The position numbers and the translations under genes were made by a program. From NCBI RefSeq assembly GCF_008693185.1, contig NZ_VXKN01000005.1:62001-126000 (forward strand): a stretch of DNA of 64,000 nucleotides, in the 5' to 3' direction. Position 1 is the stretch's first letter. The number at the start of each line of letters is the position of its first letter. Shown piece by piece: positions 10,375 through 21,489 of this stretch. Under the pieces are notes generated by a model. That model was not told the DNA's origin. It saw nothing but the letters and a program-made list of their open reading frames with translations, and did not search any database. The DNA comes from Acinetobacter qingfengensis (GTDB lineage Bacteria > Pseudomonadota > Gammaproteobacteria > Pseudomonadales > Moraxellaceae).

Positions 10375-12018
10375 ATGAAAAAGTTTTTAAAGTACATTTT
10401 AGTACTGATCGTGCTATTGCTGATCGCATTGATTGTGTTTCTGTTTCGACCAGTAGCTTCAAAACAAGTACAAACGCAAGATAACGAACCCGTTGTGGAT
10501 GTGGTTCTAGTCGGTGGCGGTATCATGAGTGCAACTTTAGGTACCTATCTCAATGAATTAGAGCCAAACTGGCAAATCCGGATGTATGAACGTCTGGATA
10601 AAGTTGCACAGGAAAGTTCCAATGGCTTTAATAATGCCGGAACAGGTCACTCTGGATTTATGGAAATGAATTATACCGAAGAAAAAAACGGTAAAATGGA
10701 TGTTTCCAAAGCTGAGAATATTGCAAAACAGTTTGAAGTTGCAAAACAATTCTGGGCCTATCAGGTAAACCAGGGTGTTTTAGGTGATCCAAAAACCTTT
10801 ATTAATCCTGTACCACATATTGCCTTTGTTTGGGGCGATAATGTGCAATTTCTTGAAAAACGTTATGCAGCCATGACACAAAGCCCATTATTTAAGGGCA
10901 TGATCATGTCTGAAGATCCAAATGTGATTAAGCAGTGGGCGCCACTAGTGATGCAGAATCGTGATCCACAACAAAAAGTTGCTGCGACACGTATGGATGT
11001 TGGTTCTGATGTGAACTACGGTTCAATTACAACACAGCTTGTGAACCATTTGCAAAAAGATAAAAACTTTAAACTTGAAGTATCCAGTGAAGTTACAGAG
11101 ATTAGCCAGAATCAGGATAAAACTTGGACAGTCAGCTATAAAAATCTGAAGACTGGTGCAACCAGCCACGTGAAAACACGTTTTGTCTTCATTGGTGCAG
11201 GCGGTGCAGTGATTAAATTATTGCAATTAACTGGCCTTCCTGAAGCGCAACAATATGCAGGGTTCCCTGTAGGTGGTGAGTTCCTGATTACAGATAATCC
11301 AAAAATTGCTGCGGCACATACAGCCAAAGTTTATGGTCGTGCTGATTTGGGTGCGCCACCGATGTCTGTGCCTCATATTGATACCCGTTATATTGACGGT
11401 AAAAAATATGTATTGTTCGGTCCATTTGCAACGTATTCAAATAAATTCCTGAAATTTGGTTCTCAACTGGATTTATTAAAATCAACCACCAATACCAACA
11501 TCTTACCAATGGCAACCATTGGTCTGGAAAATCTTGATCTGGTTAAATATTTGATTGGTCAGGTGATGCAATCGGATGAAGATCGCTTTGCTGAGTTGAA
11601 AAAATATTATCCAGATGCAGATCCGAAAGACTGGCGTTTAAGTCAGGGTGGTCAACGTGTACAGATCATCAAAAAAGTTCCAGATCAACCAGCAAAATTA
11701 CAATTTGGTACAGAAATTTTTGCGTCAAAAGATAAGACAGTTACTGCTTTGTTAGGTGCTTCGCCAGGTGCATCAACTTCGCCGTATATTATGTTGTCAT
11801 TGATGGAAAAAGCGTTCCCAGAACAAACCAAAGGTGTATGGAATGCCAAATTACATGAAATCATTCATTCTTATGATCAGGATTTAGCAAAAGATCCAGC
11901 ATTGCTTGATCAAGTCCGTCAATACACCAGTACAACTTTAGGCTTGCATTACACTACCCCGGCAGGTTTATTGGGTAATGTGCCAGCAGCTTCTGCACCG
12001 GTAGCGGCAGCGCAATAA
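10375..12018 (+). CDS. mqo: Malate:quinone oxidoreductase
   Basis: Mqo oxidises malate to oxaloacetate and feeds electrons to the quinone pool at the inner membrane. The 547-residue length is normal. The FAD-binding segment [20 protein letters not shown] lies near residues 43-62, followed by the diagnostic [20 protein letters not shown]. The C-terminal [16 protein letters not shown] is also conserved. The first about 25 residues form a hydrophobic helix ([20 protein letters not shown]), longer and cleaner than a cleavable signal, so an N-terminal anchor is likely. The gene stands alone and is followed by a UUCG-loop terminator. Confidence 0.97.
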   Translation: MKKFLKYILVLIVLLLIALIVFLFRPVASKQVQTQDNEPVVDVVLVGGGIMSATLGTYLNELEPNWQIRMYERLDKVAQESSNGFNNAGTGHSGFMEMNYTEEKNGKMDVSKAENIAKQFEVAKQFWAYQVNQGVLGDPKTFINPVPHIAFVWGDNVQFLEKRYAAMTQSPLFKGMIMSEDPNVIKQWAPLVMQNRDPQQKVAATRMDVGSDVNYGSITTQLVNHLQKDKNFKLEVSSEVTEISQNQDKTWTVSYKNLKTGATSHVKTRFVFIGAGGAVIKLLQLTGLPEAQQYAGFPVGGEFLITDNPKIAAAHTAKVYGRADLGAPPMSVPHIDTRYIDGKKYVLFGPFATYSNKFLKFGSQLDLLKSTTNTNILPMATIGLENLDLVKYLIGQVMQSDEDRFAELKKYYPDADPKDWRLSQGGQRVQIIKKVPDQPAKLQFGTEIFASKDKTVTALLGASPGASTSPYIMLSLMEKAFPEQTKGVWNAKLHEIIHSYDQDLAKDPALLDQVRQYTSTTLGLHYTTPAGLLGNVPAASAPVAAAQ

Positions 12019-12044
12019 GCTCGGAACAGACTGTTGTATATGGT

Positions 12045-12074
12045 AAAAGGATAAACTTCGGTTTGTCCTTTTTT
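12045..12074 (+). terminator. Rho-independent terminator with UUCG tetraloop after mqo
   Basis: AAAAGGATAAAC and GTTTGTCCTTTTTT pair (one T-G wobble) around a TTCG tetraloop, followed by Ts, 27 bp after the mqo stop. Confidence 0.88.
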
Positions 12075-12130
12075 ATCGATTAAATTTGCCTGGTAATACT
12101 ACATATTTAACCAATACGTGATGATGAATT

Positions 12131-12604
12131 ATGATATTAGCAGCATTAACAAAGATAAATCTCTCTCCAAAATGGCAAAAAAGTCTGAATTTTATATTAA
12201 TATTTGCCACGTTTATGCTATGTCTGCATGCCGCTTATTTTGCTATGATTGGTGGTAGTGGTTTTTTCTTTTTTTATGATTTGGGAATATTGATCTTTGT
12301 GATTGCCCATATTCAGCATGCTACATCAAAAATACCAAAAATTCTGGCATTGATTTTATTTATCGTATTGTTAATCATTTTAATACTGGGTTATGGCATA
12401 AATTTCTGGACGATTGCTGTCGCTGGATATGCCTGTTTGGGGATTGTTGCTTTTCGGCAATATTCCTTTGCCTTTAAAAATATGTTAATCATTATGATAT
12501 TGATTATTCTTGCTTATCATCAACATCATAATTTAATCATGCTAAAGCAACACTATGCACAGTATCATACAGGGGAAAGCTGGCAACAGTTTGGGGCACT
12601 ATAA
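12131..12604 (+). CDS. Small hydrophobic membrane protein of unknown function
   Basis: The 157 residues are dominated by four or five membrane helices, with a histidine-rich stretch YHQHHNLIMLKQHYAQYH close to the C-terminus. No family motif was recognised. It starts at ATG 12131 and lies between the mqo terminator and glyQ, in the same direction as both. Codon use looks like that of its neighbours, so it is probably a real chromosomal gene. No function is suggested. Confidence 0.6.
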   Translation: MILAALTKINLSPKWQKSLNFILIFATFMLCLHAAYFAMIGGSGFFFFYDLGILIFVIAHIQHATSKIPKILALILFIVLLIILILGYGINFWTIAVAGYACLGIVAFRQYSFAFKNMLIIMILIILAYHQHHNLIMLKQHYAQYHTGESWQQFGAL

Positions 12605-12742
12605 TGAATGTTGGTCATGATCAAAAATAAATATTTGATTTTCATTACATCGAATACAGTAAAGTCTGATCTAACCTTTGCCAGCTTAGGGCAAAATCCT
12701 TATACTTAAGCACAATTTTTTCTTAAATTTAATGGATGCCAC

Positions 12743-13729
12743 ATGAGTCGCGCCATATCACATATTGATACTTTTCAGGGCTTAATTCTTGCCTTACAAA
12801 ACTACTGGGCTGAACAAGGTTGTGTAGTGTTGCAACCCTATGATCTGGAAATGGGAGCAGGAACCTTTCATACTGCAACGTTCTTACGTGCATTAGGGCC
12901 TGAAACATGGAATGCAGCTTATGTACAGCCCTCACGCCGTCCTAAAGATGGTCGTTATGGTGAAAACCCGAATCGATTGCAGCATTATTATCAGTTTCAG
13001 GTGGTATTAAAACCAAATCCAAGTAATATCCAGCAGCTTTATTTAGATTCATTAAAGGCCATTGGAATAGACACCTTGGTTCATGATATTCGATTTGTTG
13101 AAGATAACTGGGAATCACCAACACTAGGTGCATGGGGATTGGGTTGGGAAGTCTGGCTTAATGGTATGGAAGTGACACAATTCACATATTTCCAGCAAGT
13201 CGGCGGTATTGAATGTTATCCGGTAACGGGAGAAATTACCTACGGTCTAGAACGTCTAGCCATGTATTTACAAGGCGTTGATTCGGTTTATGACTTGGTC
13301 TGGACCAAAGGTCAGTTTGGTACAGTGACTTATGGTGATGTATTCCATCAAAATGAAGTTGAACAATCAACGTATAATTTTGAACAGGCGCCTGTTGCTA
13401 AATTATTTGAGTTTTTTGATTTCCATGAATCTGAAGCCAATCGTTTAATTTCAGCAGAATTGCCTTTGCCTGCTTATGAGCAAGTGGTAAAAGCGTCACA
13501 TACATTTAACTTACTGGATGCACGTGGTGCAATTTCCGTGACTGAACGTCAGCGTTATATTCTACGAGTACGGACTTTGGCACGCGCCATTGCACAAAGT
13601 TATGTGAATGCCCGTGCCAAACTGGGTTTTCCAATGGCAGAACCACAATTACGGGATGAAGTATTGGCGCAGCTGGAAGCACAGGCAGAACATGATGCTG
13701 CTAAAGCTCACAATGCAGTGGAGAAATAA
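12743..13729 (+). CDS. glyQ: Glycyl-tRNA synthetase alpha subunit
   Basis: GlyQ is the catalytic class II core of the heterotetrameric bacterial glycyl-tRNA synthetase. [20 protein letters not shown] near residue 8 and the motif-2 region [20 protein letters not shown] are characteristic. The encoded 328 residues include a slightly extended Ala/Glu-rich C-terminus. glyS starts 2 bp after the stop, so the subunits are translated together. Confidence 0.98.
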   Translation: MSRAISHIDTFQGLILALQNYWAEQGCVVLQPYDLEMGAGTFHTATFLRALGPETWNAAYVQPSRRPKDGRYGENPNRLQHYYQFQVVLKPNPSNIQQLYLDSLKAIGIDTLVHDIRFVEDNWESPTLGAWGLGWEVWLNGMEVTQFTYFQQVGGIECYPVTGEITYGLERLAMYLQGVDSVYDLVWTKGQFGTVTYGDVFHQNEVEQSTYNFEQAPVAKLFEFFDFHESEANRLISAELPLPAYEQVVKASHTFNLLDARGAISVTERQRYILRVRTLARAIAQSYVNARAKLGFPMAEPQLRDEVLAQLEAQAEHDAAKAHNAVEK

Positions 13730-13731
13730 TC

Positions 13732-15801
13732 ATGGCATTACATACAGTTTTATTTGAACTCGGCTGTGAAGAACTTCCACCGAAAAGTTTGAAAACGTTA
13801 CGGGATGCGCTGAAACGTGAAGTGGAAAAAGGTCTGAATACAGCAGGTTTAAACTTTGAAGCCATTGAGGCCTACGCTGCGCCACGCCGTTTAGCACTGG
13901 AAATTATTAACGTTGAAGGTCAACAGGCAGATACTCAAAAACGTTTTGATGGTCCTGCATTACAAGCAGCTTATGATGCTGAAGGAAATCCAACCAAAGC
14001 ATTGCAAGGCTTCTTGCGAGGACAGGGTATTCGCGTTGAGCAAGTTTCAACATTTAATGCAGGTAAAGTCGAAAAAATTTGCTATTTTAAGGACATTAAA
14101 GGGCAAAGCATTGATGCTTTGTTGCCAGAAATTCTACAGAATGCCTTGGATCATTTACCTATCGCAAAACGAATGCGTTCTGCGATAAGTCGCACCGAAT
14201 TTGTACGCCCTGTACAATGGGTGGTGTTACTTAAAGATGATCAGGTGATTGATGCGACCATTCAAGATTTTAAAACGGGTAATCAAACCTTTGGTCATCG
14301 TTTTCATGCACCAGAAGCGATTACACTTAAACATGCAGATGATTATTTGGATGCTTTACAAGCTGCGTATGTAATCGTAGATTTTGACTTACGTCAGCAA
14401 CTGATTCAGGAGCAAGTGCAACAACTTGCTGATGAGGTGAATGCACAAGCTATTGTTCCAACAGATTTACTGGATGAGGTTACAGCATTAGTAGAATGGC
14501 CGGTGGCATTACGTGCTGGTTTTGAAGAGCGTTATCTGGCAGTTCCTCAGGAAGCTTTGATTACCACCATGCAGGACAATCAAAAATATTTTTGTCTGGT
14601 TAATGGCGAAGGTAAATTACAGCCTTATTTTATTACCATTTCTAATATTGACTCTAAAGATCCGACACAAATTATTGAAGGGAATGAGAAAGTTGTACGT
14701 CCGCGTTTATCTGATGCAGAGTTCTTCTTTCTACAGGATCAAAAGCAACCGTTGGCAAGCCGTTCCGAAAAATTAAAGAATATGGTCTTTCAGGCACAAT
14801 TGGGTACATTATGGGAAAAAACTGAACGGGTTGCTCAGCTTGCTGTTGCGTTAAGTCAATATACAGATGCTAAAGCTGAAGATGCAGAAAAAGCAGCATT
14901 ATTGTCCAAATGTGACCTCACGTCTGAATTAGTTGGTGAGTTTCCTGAACTTCAAGGAATTGCGGGAACCTATTATGCCCGTCTTGAAGGAGAAAATGAT
15001 GAAGTTGCGGAGGCATTGGGTGAACAGTATTTACCTAAATTTGCCGGAGATGATCTGCCAAAAACCAAAACGGGAACCACTTTGGCATTGGCTGACCGTT
15101 TGGTGACTTTGGTTGGGATTTTTGGAATTGGTCAGGCGCCAACAGGATCTAAAGATCCATTTGCATTGCGGCGCTCGGCAATTGGCATTTTACGTCTAAT
15201 CATTGAAAATAAACTGGATATCAGCATAGAAGCGCTGGTAAATCTGACTTTAGCTGGTTATGGTGATGTCGTGAAAGATCATGATAAAACCCGTAATGAT
15301 GCTGTGACCTTCCTTGAAGGACGTTATCGAGCCAAATATGAAGATCAGGGGGTTGATGTAGATGTGATTCAAGCTGTACAGGCTTTATCACCAAAATCAC
15401 CACTTGATTTTGATCAGCGAGTTAACGCAGTTAATTATTTCCGTACTTTACCTGAAGCAGCAGCACTGGCTGCGGCAAATAAACGTGTTGCCAACATTCT
15501 TGCCAAAGAAGCTGTTGTGGAAGGTGATGTCATTGAAAGTCAATTACTGGAAAATGCTGAAAAAGCGTTATATCAACAATTACAGATAATCACACCGCAA
15601 GTTCAGCCATTGCTGAGTACACGTAATTATACTGAAGCCTTATCAAAACTTGCAGCATTACGTGCGCCCATTGATGCATTCTTTGAAAATGTTATGGTGA
15701 TGGTTGATGATACTGAATTAAAAGCCAATCGTTTACGCCTTTTGGCACAACTTCGTGCTTTATTTTTAAGCGTTGCTGATATTTCTGTATTACAACACTA
15801 A
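13732..15801 (+). CDS. glyS: Glycyl-tRNA synthetase beta subunit
   Basis: The 689-residue beta subunit opens with [20 protein letters not shown] and contains the conserved [12 protein letters not shown] and [13 protein letters not shown] segments. It also carries the HD-like region with [32 protein letters not shown], and the C-terminal anticodon-binding domain ends with [11 protein letters not shown]. It contributes tRNA recognition to GlyQ. A terminator follows 42 bp after the stop. Confidence 0.98.
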   Translation: MALHTVLFELGCEELPPKSLKTLRDALKREVEKGLNTAGLNFEAIEAYAAPRRLALEIINVEGQQADTQKRFDGPALQAAYDAEGNPTKALQGFLRGQGIRVEQVSTFNAGKVEKICYFKDIKGQSIDALLPEILQNALDHLPIAKRMRSAISRTEFVRPVQWVVLLKDDQVIDATIQDFKTGNQTFGHRFHAPEAITLKHADDYLDALQAAYVIVDFDLRQQLIQEQVQQLADEVNAQAIVPTDLLDEVTALVEWPVALRAGFEERYLAVPQEALITTMQDNQKYFCLVNGEGKLQPYFITISNIDSKDPTQIIEGNEKVVRPRLSDAEFFFLQDQKQPLASRSEKLKNMVFQAQLGTLWEKTERVAQLAVALSQYTDAKAEDAEKAALLSKCDLTSELVGEFPELQGIAGTYYARLEGENDEVAEALGEQYLPKFAGDDLPKTKTGTTLALADRLVTLVGIFGIGQAPTGSKDPFALRRSAIGILRLIIENKLDISIEALVNLTLAGYGDVVKDHDKTRNDAVTFLEGRYRAKYEDQGVDVDVIQAVQALSPKSPLDFDQRVNAVNYFRTLPEAAALAAANKRVANILAKEAVVEGDVIESQLLENAEKALYQQLQIITPQVQPLLSTRNYTEALSKLAALRAPIDAFFENVMVMVDDTELKANRLRLLAQLRALFLSVADISVLQH

Positions 15802-15843
15802 TGGTGTGCTTGCCAAAATCTTTGCAAGTAAATTAGCGATAGT

Positions 15844-15877
15844 AACCGCTCAGATTCTTTGATTTGAGCGGTTTTTT
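15844..15877 (+). terminator. Terminator after glyS, probably bidirectional
   Basis: AACCGCTCA and TGAGCGGTT pair with additional AT pairing around a CTTT loop, followed by TTTTTT. It lies between convergent glyS and the YciI gene and could serve both. Confidence 0.85.
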
Positions 15878-15880
15878 ACA

Positions 15881-16165
15881 TCATACCAAAGCTTTAATTT
15901 CATCCGCACATTTAGAGGCTTCAAACCACATAAAGTCATAATCTGCAAGGTCATGAATATAAAAAGGATCATTCTTTATAATTTGTTGTGCTTCTTCGAT
16001 AGATGAGCTAAGTACTAAAATGACACCTCCTACACGATTTTCACGGCGTCCTGAAGCCAAAAATTTCTTTTGTACATAATAATTTTGCAAAAATGCAATG
16101 TGATCTTCTAATAAAGCATCAACATCTAGCAGTGGTTTTTTGTAGGTAAGAGTCACAATAATCAT
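15881..16165 (-). CDS. YciI family protein
   Basis: This 94-residue protein has the ferredoxin-like YciI pattern: an N-terminal beta strand MIIVTLTYKKP, LEDHIAFLQNYYVQKKFLASG, and DPFYIHDLADYDFMWFEAS with the conserved His-Asp near residues 71-75. YciI proteins are small dimers, some with hydrolase-like or dioxygenase-like activity, but the role is generally unknown. It is convergent to glyS and transcribed alone. Confidence 0.85.
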   Translation of the reverse strand: MIIVTLTYKKPLLDVDALLEDHIAFLQNYYVQKKFLASGRRENRVGGVILVLSSSIEEAQQIIKNDPFYIHDLADYDFMWFEASKCADEIKALV

Positions 16166-16554
16166 CTTTTATCTCTTTGGGAATAAGTTTAGTTAATATT
16201 AGGTTAAAAGTGAAAGCATAAACATAAACTCTGTTTTGCTCATAAATACTACGCCTTTAGAATATTAAATGCATCAATAGAATAAATTTTAATTTTTAAA
16301 TATTGGAAATGATTCTTATTAAATCTATAGATATTGTACATAAAAATTTTTATTATTATTGAGAATAAATAACCTGATTGTAAAAAGTTGTATTTTATAT
16401 AGTTAAATTTATTGTTTGATATAAATTAAGAAGATTATAAAATAATCATGATATTGTGCAGACAATAAACCTAATATTTTATATAATGAATGCTTTGAAA
16501 AATATCTAAATTGCATCAATAAACCTAAATTATACTGTTCGTGAAATATACAAT
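16166..16554. other. AT-rich 389-bp divergent intergenic region
   Basis: This lies between the leftward YciI gene and the rightward LysO gene and must contain promoters for both. I see no open frame, RNA gene or repeat; the sequence is almost entirely A and T with many short runs. Confidence 0.4.
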
Positions 16555-17460
16555 ATGTTTTCTTATTTACTATTCTCACTTTTTCCAATCCTGTTTGCAT
16601 TAAGCTTGGGGTGGGGAATTGGAAAATTCACAACTTCCGGTTTCAAACAAAGTTTGGTCAGCTACATTACAATTTTAGTTTGGCTACTTTTGATTTCTAT
16701 CGGTTTTCAGTTTGGCGCCGTACTTTTTGATCCTCAATTAGGAACAAAAATAATATTTCAAGCAATTATTTATTCAACTATTCTAGTGATAGTGACATAT
16801 TTGATTCTATTTAAAAAAGATATTCAGCAGCAAAAAGATAAGAAGGCTTTTTCTGATATCATTAAGCCAATTTTGGAGTGTTTGGTTGCCATTGCAATGG
16901 TTGTTATTGGCATGATCCTGTATATGGTTTTATCAAAAAGTATAAATGGTGAATGGCTAAGTACAATTTTATTATATATTTTGATTTTATTGGTTGGTGT
17001 AGATTTTTCTTCAATAAAACTACAATCATTAACCTTCAATCATTTTCGGGTTCCATTTTTGACAATAACTGCTTTATTTATTTCAGCATATTTAACAACA
17101 TTTATTTTGGATAAATCATTTGTTGAATTAATGGTATTAGGTAGTGGATTTGGTTGGTTTTCATTATCTGGACCATTGGTTGCAAAAGTCATGGGTACAG
17201 AATCTGGAACATTTGCATTGATTTGTGATTTGATTCGAGAATTCTATGCGATTGCCTTGTTATATCTATTGGGAAGAAAGTACCCTGCACCTATTATCGG
17301 GATTTGTGGTGCAACCGCGATGGATTCAACTTTACCTTTTATTAAAAATAATTGTACGCAGTTGGATGTGCAAATTGCCATTTTTAGTGGTTTTATCCTG
17401 ACGCTCCTAGCACCATGCTTTATTATTTTGTTTAGTCAGTTATTTTATTCGTTCGGGTGA
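16555..17460 (+). CDS. LysO family (YbjE-like) lysine exporter
   Basis: The 301-residue membrane protein has about eight helices and the LysO arrangement. The C-terminal half carries LGSGFGWFSLSGPLVAKVMGTESGT followed by DLIREFYAIALLYLLGRKYP and GATAMDSTLPFIKNNC, segments conserved in YbjE/LysO. E. coli LysO exports lysine and thialysine across the inner membrane. Start is ATG 16555 with only a weak ribosome binding site. The degraded coding remnant directly downstream is unrelated. Confidence 0.82.
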   Translation: MFSYLLFSLFPILFALSLGWGIGKFTTSGFKQSLVSYITILVWLLLISIGFQFGAVLFDPQLGTKIIFQAIIYSTILVIVTYLILFKKDIQQQKDKKAFSDIIKPILECLVAIAMVVIGMILYMVLSKSINGEWLSTILLYILILLVGVDFSSIKLQSLTFNHFRVPFLTITALFISAYLTTFILDKSFVELMVLGSGFGWFSLSGPLVAKVMGTESGTFALICDLIREFYAIALLYLLGRKYPAPIIGICGATAMDSTLPFIKNNCTQLDVQIAIFSGFILTLLAPCFIILFSQLFYSFG

Positions 17461-17463
17461 AAC

Positions 17464-17688
17464 ATTAAAAACAAAATTACCTGTGGGCAGTTATCGTTTA
17501 AAATATGCATACGGTGAACATTGGTATGGATAACGGAAATTATTTGGTAAAAAACCAGATATGCAGAAGTGGATACTATTTTGAATTTTAGTTCTGATGG
17601 TCAGCAGCATCAGGGAAATATTGTTGAATTGGTTAAAACGGTGGATGGCAATTTGCATACATCGAGGATTGCCGCAGATCATTTTTAA
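17464..17688 (+). pseudogene. Remnant of a small protein gene (one stop, one frameshift)
   Basis: One frame reads TLKTKLPVGSYRLKYAYGEH then WYG and a TAA stop. After the stop it continues RKLFGKK, then shifts frame to TRYAEVDTILNFSSDGQQHQ and GNIVELVKTVDGNLHTSRIA, and ends DHF with a TAA at 17686-17688. The continuity of beta-strand-like coding sense across one stop and one frameshift marks it as the 3' end of a decayed gene. No start remains. I do not recognise the family with confidence. Confidence 0.65.
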
Positions 17689-17814
17689 TTTAAATCAATA
17701 TATCTTTTAAAAACCTAATATTTTTTTAATAAATATTCAGAATAAACAAAATGAATTAAATATAGCTAAAAAATAACCAATTTTTATGTATAATTCATCT
17801 ACTACTAAAGTCTA

Positions 17815-18537
17815 ATGAGTGCAGCTATGTCGATCAATGTTTCAAATCAGAATGTGGATTATTTTTATTCTGACTGGTATGACTTGAATATGGATCGTTA
17901 TAAACAGCTTTCTACAATGGTTGCAACGACTTTAACTTATGCGCTGGATGCCGAACATATCCAGTATGTAGCAGTTCCACATCGTTTTAAGCAGAAGAAC
18001 AGTTTTTTGAAGAAATTGCTTCAAGACAATGTTCAACCACAGCAGATGACAGATTTAGCTGCCTTACGTGTAGTGACTTTGCTTGATCAGGACATTGAAC
18101 AGGTTTGTCAATTAATCAGAAAAATGTTTACGGTAATTGATGAAAAGCAAATTGAATATCATATTCCACAACAAGATGATGAACAGGCTGTACAGGCGAA
18201 TTATCCGTCCATTCATTTTATTTGCGAACTTGGTGAAACTCGGACAATTTTACCAGAATATGCCATGTATAAAGGATTGCGCTTCGAGATTCAGGTTAAA
18301 ACTTCGCTGGAGCATACTTATGCTGAAATTGAACATGGATTGGTAGCACATTTGGGAAAACGTTTACCTTCTCATCTGAAATATCGCATGAAAAGACTGG
18401 CACAAACTCTGGCACAGGCAGATCTTGAATTAAATGATATTTATCAACAAATTAATAATTATCAAAAAATGATGAAAAATGTTCGCCCAACCAATGAATT
18501 GACTGTACAAAAAGTCGTGAAATTAGTAAAACAATAG
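17815..18537 (+). CDS. RelA/SpoT synthetase-domain protein (small alarmone synthetase-like)
   Basis: The 240-residue protein is made mostly of a RelA_SpoT nucleotidyltransferase domain. Visible landmarks are VPHRFKQKNSFLKKLL (the basic G-loop-like segment, near residue 58), MTDLAALRVVTLL near 78-90, YPSIHFIC near 132 and FEIQVKTSLEHTYAEIEHGL near 158-177, equivalent to the EIQVRT motif of (p)ppGpp synthetases. There is no HD hydrolase, TGS or ACT domain. (p)ppGpp synthesis is possible but the motifs depart somewhat from canonical small synthetases. It is monocistronic and closed by a terminator. Confidence 0.8.
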   Translation: MSAAMSINVSNQNVDYFYSDWYDLNMDRYKQLSTMVATTLTYALDAEHIQYVAVPHRFKQKNSFLKKLLQDNVQPQQMTDLAALRVVTLLDQDIEQVCQLIRKMFTVIDEKQIEYHIPQQDDEQAVQANYPSIHFICELGETRTILPEYAMYKGLRFEIQVKTSLEHTYAEIEHGLVAHLGKRLPSHLKYRMKRLAQTLAQADLELNDIYQQINNYQKMMKNVRPTNELTVQKVVKLVKQ

Positions 18538-18593
18538 AGATAAGTGAGTATTGATTAGCGAAATACGTCTATCACTTACTATCTGCTTAATAC

Positions 18594-18618
18594 AGCCCTA
18601 TTTTAGAATAGGGCTTTT
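18594..18618 (+). terminator. Rho-independent terminator after the RelA/SpoT-domain gene
   Basis: AGCCCTATT and AATAGGGCT form a perfect 9-bp stem around TTTAG-type loop bases, followed by TTTTT. It separates this gene from glnE. Confidence 0.9.
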
Positions 18619-18711
18619 TTGTGGAAAAAATAAACAATAAATCAAATTTGTATTCATGGATAGTTGCGCCAGTCTGTAAATTACGGAATGATCAAAAGAA
18701 TAGGATGCCGG

Positions 18712-21489
18712 ATGTATGAATACATGAATCAACAACATGAGGAAAGCTCTTCCGCGAGACGAGTGCAATTTTGTAGTTTATACGCTGGTCAGGTGATGCA
18801 AAATCAGGATGGAATTTGGCAACAGGACTATGCACAAGATCAATTTTTAACATGTCTTAGCACTCAACAAATATTCCAGAAAGTAGATCAAAGCCTACAG
18901 GGTATTCAAGATGAAGCTATCTGGATGCAGGCTTTGCGTAAGCTTCGTGCCAGATTGATGCTACGCTGGATCTGGCAAGATTGTAATGCATTAACTGATG
19001 TACCACAGCTTACCCGCGAACTTTCTGATTTTGCTGATGCATGTGTGATTGCTGCTAAGGATTTTGCACGTCCTGCATTGGTTAAAAAACATGGCGAACC
19101 TATTGGAGAAAATGGTCAGGTTCAGGATTTAATTGTGCTTGCCATGGGAAAACATGGCGCTCAGGAACTCAATCTTTCAAGCGATATTGATTTGATTTTT
19201 AGCTTTGATGAAAATGGGGAAAGTAATGGACGTAAATGTATTGATGTCCAGCAATTCTGCATTTTGTGGGGGCAAAAGATTATTTATTTACTTGATCATA
19301 TCACTGCAGATGGTTTTGTATTTCGAGTGGATATGCGTTTGCGGCCATGGGGGAATGGTAGTGCATTAGCGATGAGTCATGCTGCATTGGAAAAATACCT
19401 GATACAGCATGGGCGAGAATGGGAACGTTATGCATGGATTAAGGCACGGGCGATTACTGGTGGTGAGGTGGGGCAGGATTTGATTCGTATGTCTCGGCCA
19501 TTTGTATTTCGTAAATATGTTGACTACACCGCATTTGCTGCCATGCGTGAAATGAAATCTATGATCGAAAAAGAAGTGGCACGCCGACAAATTGATGATG
19601 ATGTCAAACTTGGTGCTGGTGGGATTCGGGAAATTGAATTTATTGTACAGGTTTTTCAACTTTTGTACGGTGGATCCAAACTGGAATTACAGGATCGTCA
19701 ATGTCTGGTTGCCATGCAGCATTTGATGAATGATCAGTTGATTAGTATGCAAGCTTATGAGGAGCTTAAAGATGCTTATTTGTTTTTACGCAGGGTAGAG
19801 CATGCGATTCAGGCTTTACAGGATCAACAAACCCAGAATTTACCTATAGACGAACAATTAAGACAACGGCTGATTTATGCATTGAATTTTGCCAGTTGGG
19901 ATGAATTTATTACACAATTAAATCAGAGGCGAGAAAAAGTTAGTTTTTATTTTAGTCATTTGATTCAGGAACGAATTCAGGAGGTTGATCAACCTGATGA
20001 TTCTCTTGATAACGAAGATTTAAAAAATTATCTAGATGCACAAGCTTATCAGCATGTTGAGCAATTTTGGCAAAGTAATGCAGTTCAACGTTTACCTAGT
20101 ACCGCATTAAAACGGTTAAAACAATTCTGGCCACATTTAATTAAAGCAATATTAAATGCACAACAACCACAAACAGCATTGATGCGCTTATTGCCACTTA
20201 TTGAATCTATCCTGCGTCGTAGTGTTTATATCGTGATGTTGATGGAAAGTCGTGGTGCTTTACAACGATTGGTGAAAATGGCTGAAGTGAGTCCCTGGAT
20301 TTGTGAGGAACTGGCACATTATCCTGTATTACTGGATGAATTTTTGTCTATGGATTTTGAATTGCCCCATCGTTCAGATCTGGAAAATGCATTAAGACAA
20401 CAATTACTTAGATTAACATCAGATGATGTAGAAGACATTATGCGTGTACTAAGATTATTTAAAAAATCCAATGTGCTTGCAGTTGCTGCCAGTGATGTAC
20501 TGGCGGAAAGTCCATTAATGCGTGTATCGGATGTTTTGACGGATATTGCCGAAATCACAGTAAAAGCTGCACTACATTTGTCGTATCAAATGGTTGCTCA
20601 GCGTCATGGTTATCCAGTCAATATGCAGGGCGAACGTTGTAGTCTGGATCAACTGGATTTTACCGTGATTGGTTATGGTAAAGTCGGTGGTATAGAGCTA
20701 GGGTATGGTTCAGATTTGGATCTGGTATTTATTCATCAATATCAGGAACAAACAGAAACTGATGGTAAAAAATCCATTTCTGGTCTTGAATTTGCCATGC
20801 GAGTGGCACAGAAATTTATGTCCCTGATGACCACACAAACCCTTGATGGCAGGGTTTATGACGTGGATACACGCTTGCGTCCGAATGGAGATGCGGGATT
20901 ATTGGTCTGCAGTCTGAGGGCTTTTGAACATTATCAACTACAAAACGCATGGTTATGGGAACATCAGGCTTTAGTCCGTGCGAGATCAATTGCAGGTGAT
21001 ACAGCACTCTGTCAAGCATTTGAACAATTGCGCTGTCGTATTTTGACGCAAAAACGAAATGAAAATGAAGTTCGTGCAGAAGTATTAAACATGCGTCAAA
21101 AAATGAAAGATCATCTTGGCTCGTCTGCTGAGCAAAAAAAACATGGGGTTTTTCATCTAAAACATGATACAGGTGGTATCGTTGATATTGAATTTATGGC
21201 ACAGTATGCAGTACTTGCATGGAGTGGGACGAATCCTGATCTCGCCCACTACTCTGATAATGTGCGAATACTGGAGGATGCTGCGAAAGCAGGTTGCTTA
21301 CCAAGCAATGATGCCACAGCATTAACGCAAGCTTATCTACGTGAACGAGCTGAAAGTCACCGTTTGGCACTTGCAAATCAATCTTTGCAAGTCAATGCTG
21401 CGGACTGGCAAGATACCCGTGAAGTCGTTTACAAGTTATGGCAAAGACTGATTGATCCTAATGCGAATGTTGTATTGGGTGGTAAATAA
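18712..21489 (+). CDS. glnE: Bifunctional glutamine synthetase adenylyltransferase/adenylyl-removing enzyme
   Basis: GlnE adjusts glutamine synthetase activity by attaching or removing AMP. Both nucleotidyltransferase domains are intact: an N-terminal (removing) one with LNLSSDIDLIFSFDENGE, and a C-terminal (transferase) one with GYGSDLDLVFIHQY. Conserved RLRPWGNGSALAMS and TRLRPNGDAGLLVCS segments follow each. From ATG 18712 the protein has 925 residues, close to the E. coli enzyme (946). The frame is open back to TTG 18664 and ATG 18688, so the start is uncertain. Confidence 0.95.
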   Translation: MYEYMNQQHEESSSARRVQFCSLYAGQVMQNQDGIWQQDYAQDQFLTCLSTQQIFQKVDQSLQGIQDEAIWMQALRKLRARLMLRWIWQDCNALTDVPQLTRELSDFADACVIAAKDFARPALVKKHGEPIGENGQVQDLIVLAMGKHGAQELNLSSDIDLIFSFDENGESNGRKCIDVQQFCILWGQKIIYLLDHITADGFVFRVDMRLRPWGNGSALAMSHAALEKYLIQHGREWERYAWIKARAITGGEVGQDLIRMSRPFVFRKYVDYTAFAAMREMKSMIEKEVARRQIDDDVKLGAGGIREIEFIVQVFQLLYGGSKLELQDRQCLVAMQHLMNDQLISMQAYEELKDAYLFLRRVEHAIQALQDQQTQNLPIDEQLRQRLIYALNFASWDEFITQLNQRREKVSFYFSHLIQERIQEVDQPDDSLDNEDLKNYLDAQAYQHVEQFWQSNAVQRLPSTALKRLKQFWPHLIKAILNAQQPQTALMRLLPLIESILRRSVYIVMLMESRGALQRLVKMAEVSPWICEELAHYPVLLDEFLSMDFELPHRSDLENALRQQLLRLTSDDVEDIMRVLRLFKKSNVLAVAASDVLAESPLMRVSDVLTDIAEITVKAALHLSYQMVAQRHGYPVNMQGERCSLDQLDFTVIGYGKVGGIELGYGSDLDLVFIHQYQEQTETDGKKSISGLEFAMRVAQKFMSLMTTQTLDGRVYDVDTRLRPNGDAGLLVCSLRAFEHYQLQNAWLWEHQALVRARSIAGDTALCQAFEQLRCRILTQKRNENEVRAEVLNMRQKMKDHLGSSAEQKKHGVFHLKHDTGGIVDIEFMAQYAVLAWSGTNPDLAHYSDNVRILEDAAKAGCLPSNDATALTQAYLRERAESHRLALANQSLQVNAADWQDTREVVYKLWQRLIDPNANVVLGGK

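Noticed and set aside
10375..10450. N-terminal membrane helix of Mqo as a novel fusion
   Set aside because: E. coli-type Mqo proteins also have a hydrophobic N-terminal segment, so this is a variation within the family.
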